The position numbers and the translations under genes are program-made. Positions 5,344 through 10,648 of a stretch of 10,648 nt of DNA are shown here, one piece after another (within the stretch, counting starts at the first letter, position 1; each line of letters opens with the position of its first letter). The notes below the pieces were generated by a model that did no database searches, had not been told where the DNA came from, and saw only the letters and a list, made by a program, of their open reading frames with translations. The stretch comes from Bacteroidota bacterium (GTDB lineage Bacteria; Bacteroidota; Bacteroidia; Bacteroidales; B18-G4): contig QMPN01000089.1 of NCBI GenBank assembly GCA_003648575.1, positions 1 through 10,648 of the forward strand, given 5' to 3'.

Positions 5344-7750
5344 CAGCAATAATGAGATTCCTGCCGGGTGCAGCGATACCAGAAGAATAGGGACGGTAAC
5401 GCTGGCTGAGGATATTCTCGATGCCCAGATCTATGGTGAGCTGTTCTATGATACGGTAGGATGCTTTGAAGTTCAATGTCCACCATGCAGGTGCATAGGG
5501 GTTCCCTTCACCGTCATCCGCATACAAATAGGCCTTATCCCGCTCGCTGGGCGCCAGCCTGTCGTAGGGGATGGCTCCGTTATAGTTCGCATAAAGTTCA
5601 CCGATGAAGGGCCCCTTATTAAAGATCAGTGCTGTGTTCCCAAACAAAGGTGATACATGCCTGAGGGCGTAGCCTTCATCATCTTCTCCCCTCACCCAGC
5701 TCAGGCTGGAACGCAAACTGAAATAATTGCCCATATTTAGCAATCCCATGGCACTGACCCCATAAATCTTTGCACTACCGGCATTTACGATAGCCTCCAC
5801 CTGTGAATATTCACCATCGTACCAGATGGAATCCATCCCGTTAAAAGTATAGTCGCGGCGTACCATGGCATCCAACAGGTAGGTGTAAAAGCCTGAAAGT
5901 TCCAGCATCAGCGCTTCCCCAAATTTCCGTTGTACAACTGCATCAATATTATAGGCATATTCAGGTTTAAGCTCTGGGTTGGGCACGACAACATTACCCG
6001 GTGAGGAATCAAATACTTTACCCACATCATCCAGGTTAGGTGCTCTAAAGCCTGATGAGAGATTAAACTTTAGCATCCAGGGGATCGACGGGCGCCAGCT
6101 GACACCTGCGCTTCCGTTCAAGGCACCCGTGTTAATGCTAATCTCATCGAAAGGTAAATGGTATAAAGAAGTATCCTCAAAAGTTGATGTCAGGCCTACA
6201 TAACTATAACGCATCCCGGCAAACAGGCTCAGACGATCATCAAATTTATGTTCATAGTTCAGGTAGGCTGACATGGTAGAATAGTCGTTCCGGCCATCCG
6301 GGTAACGTGTTCCTGTCGGCTCTTCATCGCCTGTGATATAATTCCGTTTATTTGCAGTGGATCTCACATCGTTATACAGGCCTTCAAAGCCATAGAAAAA
6401 CCTGTTCTTCTCATCCAGCCTCTTTTCGATATCAATATTTGCCGTGTACATATCTACCTCTTCCTGCTGGTTTTTATACCAGGAGTCGGCAAACTTCCGG
6501 CTATGCCTGCTTTCCTCAAACTTCTGCCACGCCAGGCTTACTTTAAGTTCTGTGATCATCCTGCAGTTGACACCGAATGTACTGTTCAGCACATTCATCA
6601 TCCACTTTTGGGGGCCATAATACCAGCTGGCATATTTCAAGGTATCAGGGTTTTTGTACTGAAGTAACCTGTCATACCTTGGTACATCGGAAGTTTCAGA
6701 ATAATGAAAGCCATAGGTCAGGTCGAGCCATTCCACCGGCCTGTACCTGAATTTCTGCATCACATTCATCTGACTATAACCTGTATACCGCTGAATCAAC
6801 TGGTCACTGCTGTTCACCATTATGTCTTCTTGTCCCTCCGTTTTCACATAATCTTTCCTCAGGTACTCATCAGGTCCGTTACCCCCCATGCGCAGATCGT
6901 CAAACCAACTGTTTGAAAAGCTCGTAACGGAGGCAAATTTCTTTCCCGACAGGGTCACATCCAGGTGGCCGGTACGCTCAGTATTGGCCGATGAATACCT
7001 TGCCATAAGGTTTACGGAAGTTTTAAACTTAGCCTCTGTAGCAAGATGGGGTTCCAGCGTCATGAAACTCATGACTCCACCAAGGGCATCACTGCCATAC
7101 ACTACTGTTCCCGGTCCGAATATCACCTCGCTTCTGCTAAGGCTTGCCGGGTCGATCGCAATCACATTCTGCAAATTCCCGCCCCTGAATATGGCATTGT
7201 TCATCCTGACGCCATCAACCACGATTAGCAATTTGTTGGCAGAAAACCCCCTGATCATAGGGCTCCCCCCTCCCATCTGGCTTTTTTGCACAAAAACTTC
7301 ATTGGAAGATGCCAGCATATCGGCAGCTGTTTGCGGGTTCTCAAACTTAATTTTTCCTGCAGGTATTGAAATAATTCGATTCGGAATCTCTTCCGCCGCA
7401 TGTTCGAAACGTGTGGCAGAAATAATAATTTCATCAAGGGCCACTGATTTTTTCTCCATGAATACAGTATATCCGGCATCACCTATCTCCTCATATGAAT
7501 AGGAGATCGATTCATAAGCGGTATGCTGGAAAAACACCGTATCATCAGTATTAAAAGAGGAAAGGTCGGCAATGCCGTAGATATTACTTAATGCGGTACG
7601 CGTATGATCTACATTATAAATGGCAACATTCTCGATCGGACGCTGGCTTTTCAATCCCTTGATCTGGACAGACTGGGACGTAACATTCTCCTGACATATC
7701 CCCGTTAGAAATAATAATAGCAAAACATGTACGAAACTTCCTGGTTTCAT
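5327..7750 (-). CDS. TonB-dependent outer-membrane receptor
   Basis: An 807-residue receptor. A signal peptide (1-25) is followed by a carboxypeptidase-regulatory-like N-terminal domain (about 27-102) typical of Bacteroidota. The plug runs from about 104 to 230: LDEIIISATR, MIRGFSANKLLIVVDGVRMN (165-184), then GTVVYGSDALGGV (214-226). The 22-strand barrel fills the rest and ends in the classic ENILSQRYRPYSSGIAAPGR (778-797) and a last strand. FRAP (568-571), NPEL (591-594) and TSDVPRYDRL (353-362) resemble the haemoglobin/haem/transferrin receptor group. However, there is no histidine between FRAP and NPEL, nor in the plug segment cited, where haem receptors carry ligands, so the substrate is unsettled (haem, siderophore, vitamin or other). 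It is not SusC-length and has no SusD neighbour. It lies 67 nt downstream of the amylase gene in the same direction. Confidence 0.88.
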   Translation of the reverse strand: MKPGSFVHVLLLLFLTGICQENVTSQSVQIKGLKSQRPIENVAIYNVDHTRTALSNIYGIADLSSFNTDDTVFFQHTAYESISYSYEEIGDAGYTVFMEKKSVALDEIIISATRFEHAAEEIPNRIISIPAGKIKFENPQTAADMLASSNEVFVQKSQMGGGSPMIRGFSANKLLIVVDGVRMNNAIFRGGNLQNVIAIDPASLSRSEVIFGPGTVVYGSDALGGVMSFMTLEPHLATEAKFKTSVNLMARYSSANTERTGHLDVTLSGKKFASVTSFSNSWFDDLRMGGNGPDEYLRKDYVKTEGQEDIMVNSSDQLIQRYTGYSQMNVMQKFRYRPVEWLDLTYGFHYSETSDVPRYDRLLQYKNPDTLKYASWYYGPQKWMMNVLNSTFGVNCRMITELKVSLAWQKFEESRHSRKFADSWYKNQQEEVDMYTANIDIEKRLDEKNRFFYGFEGLYNDVRSTANKRNYITGDEEPTGTRYPDGRNDYSTMSAYLNYEHKFDDRLSLFAGMRYSYVGLTSTFEDTSLYHLPFDEISINTGALNGSAGVSWRPSIPWMLKFNLSSGFRAPNLDDVGKVFDSSPGNVVVPNPELKPEYAYNIDAVVQRKFGEALMLELSGFYTYLLDAMVRRDYTFNGMDSIWYDGEYSQVEAIVNAGSAKIYGVSAMGLLNMGNYFSLRSSLSWVRGEDDEGYALRHVSPLFGNTALIFNKGPFIGELYANYNGAIPYDRLAPSERDKAYLYADDGEGNPYAPAWWTLNFKASYRIIEQLTIDLGIENILSQRYRPYSSGIAAPGRNLIIAVRANL

Positions 7751-7817
7751 AAATTAGCAATTAAAATACCCGGGGCATGCCCCACTCCTACTAAAAATAA
7801 GCAAAAATCGTGCTAGA
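7751..7817 (-). promoter_or_regulatory. Intergenic spacer with GGGGCATGCCCC palindrome
   Basis: The perfect 12-nt palindrome GGGGCATGCCCC at 7772-7783 stands out in an otherwise AT-rich 67-nt spacer, 22 nt before the receptor ATG. It could be a binding site for a dimeric regulator, or a short hairpin (4-bp stem, CATG loop) that trims the amylase transcript. No good TAnnTTTG box is present; the nearest, GATTTTTG (7809 to 7802), misses one base and has no -33 partner. Read-through from the amylase gene is therefore plausible. Confidence 0.35.
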
Positions 7818-10595
7818 TTACTGTTTTACGAATTTAATTGTATCACTAAATTGCCCTGAGCTGATATTGCAAAAGTAAATCCCTGATCGTAAGCCTTCCA
7901 GATCAAGCTCGACATACTGAATCCCCTCTGCTAAAGATCTGTCTATCACCTGGATAACCTCAGCACCCAGGAGATTAAAAATACGTATCTGAACGTCTGC
8001 ACTTTGCGGCAAGCGAATCTGCAGGTTTGCATCAGCGCTAACCGGGTTCGGGAAGAGACGAACGGAGCCGGTCTCAATACTATTGGATTCTTCCGTTGAG
8101 GTGCCAATATCAGGTGTCTCCAGTTGCACATCTGTATACAATCTGTACTCTCCTGCTGCCAGGGTAATAAGCATAGTTAGATCCGTTACCTCCAGGCTTT
8201 CCCCGCTGAAGTATTCATACCATGTTCCGGTATGTGCAAAATCTGCTGTAAGGTCACCCTGCTCCACATCAAAATTACCGGCAACAAAAACATTCATTTC
8301 CGTGCTGTTCAGCCTGATGCTCTTCATGACTCCGGCTACATTAAGGTCGAAGTCATTGGTTTCAAATACATCATGCTCAATGCGCAATTTTATAAGTGCG
8401 GCAATGAATTTATAGTTATAATTTCGTCTCCAGTCGTCATAGTAATCCCAGCGAACAGGCTTTTCGCCCAGGCGGCCGTTATAATCAATAGAATAGTCAT
8501 ATCCCAACTCTCCAAACTGCCATATCATTTTCGGACCGGGGATGGTGTAGAAGAAAGCAGAGACCAGCCTGATCCTGTCAAGGGCGGTGCCGGTATTTTT
8601 AATATCGTAGGATCCACTGGCATTTCCCCAACTCAGGTTTTTGAACATGATTCGCTCTTCGTCATGGCTCTCCATATAACCGACCACATGAGGATCATTC
8701 CATCCCCTCTTCTGGTAAGATATCCAGGAAAAATCAGATTTACTGTTTTCATTGTATGCCATTGAGGCTTCACCATAATTGTAATTAGCATTTCCCCACA
8801 TCAACATGCCAAAGTCTGCAAGACTTGTTTCTTCCGAATTTTCTGAAAGATGTTCAAGGATCACAATGGCATTTTCGTTGCGCGACCGTATTTGAATCGC
8901 CATCCTTTTCAAGATGGTGATCCTGCTGATATCATAATTACTACCCCAGGGATCATCGCTCCCATGAGGGGTATTGCTGAATCCTTTGGTAAAATCAAAC
9001 CTGAAGCCGTCGAAGCGGTATTCACTCATCCAATAAGCGTTTACGCTATCGACAAAGTTTTTGGTATATACACTTTCGTGGTTAAAATCGTTCCCCCATT
9101 GTGCATCCGGATTTGTAAAGTTTGAACTAACATTATACCATGGATTATCTGCAGTTGGATTATTCCCGTCGAAATACATCTGAACCAGTGGGGACTGGTC
9201 ATATGAGTGGTTCAGTACTATATCGAGGATAACGGCAATACCCCTTTCGTGGCATTCGTCTATTAGTCTTTTTAGCTGGTTTTTGGGGCCATAGTATTTA
9301 TCAGGCGCAAAATAATAGGATGGATTATAGCCCCAGCTGCTATTGCCTTCAAATTCGTTCACGGGCATGAGTTCCAGGGCATTTACCCCTAATCTTTTAA
9401 GATAATCAAGTGTGTCAGTCACTGCTGCATATGAATGTTTGGTTGTAAAATCCCGTATCAGCATTTCATAAATGACCAGGTCGGTAGTTTCCGGTGGGAT
9501 GAAGTCATCCACCTGCCAGTCGTAAGGCTCCTGGGCTGTTTCCAGTACCGTAGCGATACCTGTTGTTTTTCCTGTTGGATAATCGATCAGGCCGGGGTAG
9601 GTAGGTTCGGAAATATCCTGATCATTCCAGGGATCACTGATCTTGTCGGCATAGGGATCACCCACCAGTATCTCACCATCGATAAAATACTGAAACACGT
9701 ATTCCCAAGCGGGCGTTAAGTCTGTAATCTCCAGCCAGAAGCGCTCCCCGTCAGGAGTCATCTTCATAAGATAGTCACCATTGGGTTCCCAATCGTTGAA
9801 CCCACCTATTACATATATGTATTCTTTTCCGGGAGCCAACAGGCACAAGACAACGGTTTCATCATCCATATAGTTGATCCCGTCACGAACATTAGCAGGA
9901 AGGGCTTCAACACTGGTTTCACCTTTCACATAGCAGTAAACCGAATCAGCCACCTGTTCGCCTCCGCCTTCTGCAACTACTTTTATCCGGGTCTTGCTGT
10001 CGGGCTGCATGCCAACAGTTATATTCTGGCTAATACTATTTCCGGCCACGGTATTGATCAGTGTACCATCAACAAATAAGTGCATACTGTCTGCGCCATT
10101 TGCATCGGCTACTACCGGAACAATTTCACCGGGAGCGACAATATAAGGGCTATAATCGGGTGAAGATATCGAAACATTCAGGCCCGACTCAAAAACATCC
10201 AGGAAAAGGTTTTCGGTTTGTGTTCCTGCATCATCACTTCTGAACACAAAGGCCATCTTTTCAATATCATCATTTCCGGCCGCTTCATAGAAAACCCTTA
10301 TCGCTGGGCTTATGTTGAGACTATACACATGATTCCCTAATGGTGTTAAGGCGGGTTGGGTGTTATTGTCGCCCCATTCCCCAATCACATTCGACCAGCT
10401 AGTATTTCCATTCTTCAATAAACCTGTATGCGTATAAACTATTCCTGTGTATGACTCCAGGGGTGTTCCTGTTGCATCGAAATATATTACGACAGCCTCA
10501 TCTGCCAGCGGCAATGCCGGATCTGAACTTATGACCTGATTGAAAGCATGGAGTGTAAAAAGTGAAATAAGGAGTAGTAGAAATAGCTTCTTCAT
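7818..10595 (-). CDS. Secreted GH13 alpha-amylase-family enzyme with T9SS tail
   Basis: A 925-residue glycoside hydrolase. It has a signal peptide (1-19); a beta-rich N-terminal module (about 25-140) of the kind found ahead of Bacteroidota amylases; a second Ig-like module (about 141-225); a CBM48-like module (about 235-330, YVIGGFNDWEPNG at 261-273); and the catalytic barrel from about 370. GH13 motifs: region I DIVLNHS (458-464), region II GFRFDF (530-535, nucleophile Asp534), region III VILEHLS (578-584, acid/base Glu581), region IV ESHDEER (642-648, Asp645). All three catalytic acids are present. An all-beta C domain follows. Residues about 845-925 are a Por-secretion-type (type A) T9SS sorting domain, starting RLFPNP and ending IKFVKQ. 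The expected role is extracellular or cell-surface cleavage of alpha-glucans. SHDE in region IV also occurs in branching enzymes, so exact specificity is open. Confidence 0.92.
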   Translation of the reverse strand: MKKLFLLLLISLFTLHAFNQVISSDPALPLADEAVVIYFDATGTPLESYTGIVYTHTGLLKNGNTSWSNVIGEWGDNNTQPALTPLGNHVYSLNISPAIRVFYEAAGNDDIEKMAFVFRSDDAGTQTENLFLDVFESGLNVSISSPDYSPYIVAPGEIVPVVADANGADSMHLFVDGTLINTVAGNSISQNITVGMQPDSKTRIKVVAEGGGEQVADSVYCYVKGETSVEALPANVRDGINYMDDETVVLCLLAPGKEYIYVIGGFNDWEPNGDYLMKMTPDGERFWLEITDLTPAWEYVFQYFIDGEILVGDPYADKISDPWNDQDISEPTYPGLIDYPTGKTTGIATVLETAQEPYDWQVDDFIPPETTDLVIYEMLIRDFTTKHSYAAVTDTLDYLKRLGVNALELMPVNEFEGNSSWGYNPSYYFAPDKYYGPKNQLKRLIDECHERGIAVILDIVLNHSYDQSPLVQMYFDGNNPTADNPWYNVSSNFTNPDAQWGNDFNHESVYTKNFVDSVNAYWMSEYRFDGFRFDFTKGFSNTPHGSDDPWGSNYDISRITILKRMAIQIRSRNENAIVILEHLSENSEETSLADFGMLMWGNANYNYGEASMAYNENSKSDFSWISYQKRGWNDPHVVGYMESHDEERIMFKNLSWGNASGSYDIKNTGTALDRIRLVSAFFYTIPGPKMIWQFGELGYDYSIDYNGRLGEKPVRWDYYDDWRRNYNYKFIAALIKLRIEHDVFETNDFDLNVAGVMKSIRLNSTEMNVFVAGNFDVEQGDLTADFAHTGTWYEYFSGESLEVTDLTMLITLAAGEYRLYTDVQLETPDIGTSTEESNSIETGSVRLFPNPVSADANLQIRLPQSADVQIRIFNLLGAEVIQVIDRSLAEGIQYVELDLEGLRSGIYFCNISSGQFSDTIKFVKQ

Positions 10596-10615
10596 TGTCG
10601 TCTGGTTTTGAACTG

Positions 10616-10623
10616 CAAAAATA
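10616..10623 (-). promoter_or_regulatory. Probable -7 promoter box of the amylase gene
   Basis: On the minus strand TATTTTTG (10623 to 10616) matches TAnnTTTG perfectly, 20 nt upstream of the ATG at 10595, implying a short leader of about 15 nt. The expected -33 half would fall at the edge of the window and no TTTG is seen at the ideal distance in what remains. Confidence 0.35.
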
Positions 10624-10648
10624 ACTGTTTTCCATGGATTAAGATAGC

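Noticed and set aside
5285..5653. A 122-codon plus-strand frame overlapping the LOTUS-like gene and the receptor end
   Set aside because: It overlaps two better-supported genes in other frames and has no recognisable protein features or promoter.
6888..7502. A 204-codon open frame on the plus strand inside the receptor gene
   Set aside because: It is fully antisense to conserved plug and barrel motifs of the TonB receptor, and its product shows no recognisable domain. It is a shadow of the real reading frame.
5327..7750. Calling the receptor SusC-like
   Set aside because: It is shorter than typical SusC proteins, has no SusD gene next to it, and its FRAP/NPEL and PRYDRL motifs point to the haemoglobin/siderophore receptor group.
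8232..8765. A 177-codon plus-strand frame within the amylase gene
   Set aside because: It is antisense to the catalytic region of the GH13 enzyme, including the segment with ESHDEER, and shows no domain of its own.

Overview
The window looks like a chromosomal piece from a member of the Bacteroidota, probably near the Bacteroidales/Marinilabiliales. The evidence is two kinds of type IX secretion (T9SS) C-terminal signal on different genes (a gliding-motility/CHU_C-type end and a Por-secretion-type tail), a PorT-like outer-membrane barrel, a TonB-dependent receptor with a Bacteroidota-style N-terminal extension, the DUF1573-yajC-YbbR-coaE gene order, and promoters that fit the Bacteroidota consensus (TTTG about 20 nt before TAnnTTTG) rather than the E. 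coli one. No tRNA, rRNA, CRISPR array, transposase or phage gene was seen.

Layout: (1) 96-839, minus strand, a small outer-membrane beta-barrel protein. (2) 840-1168, a divergent intergenic region with a well-formed minus-strand promoter, a plus-strand -7 box and a 22-nt imperfect inverted repeat. (3) 1169-4921, five plus-strand genes with gaps of 19, 24 and 18 nt and a 1-nt overlap: a secreted Ig/SprB-like protein with a gliding-type C-terminus, a DUF1573 lipoprotein, YajC, a YbbR-like membrane protein and dephospho-CoA kinase CoaE. (4) 5113-5343, a small plus-strand gene with its own promoter, encoding a stand-alone OST-HTH/LOTUS-like domain. (5) 5327-7750 and 7818-10595, minus strand: a TonB-dependent receptor preceded by a multidomain secreted GH13 amylase-family enzyme with a T9SS tail.

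How the parts fit: the plus-strand operon combines protein export (YajC), envelope proteins (DUF1573, YbbR) and coenzyme A synthesis. This is a conserved Bacteroidota housekeeping group, here led by a surface protein. The minus-strand pair could act in sequence, with a secreted glucan-degrading enzyme and a receptor importing some ligand. However, there is no SusD partner, and the receptor resembles the haemoglobin/siderophore group more than SusC, so shared function is not established. The least ordinary items are the solo LOTUS-like gene that overlaps the receptor tail to tail, and the inverted repeat in the 840-1168 region. Most of the window is otherwise ordinary for this phylum, and I saw no clear new multi-gene system.
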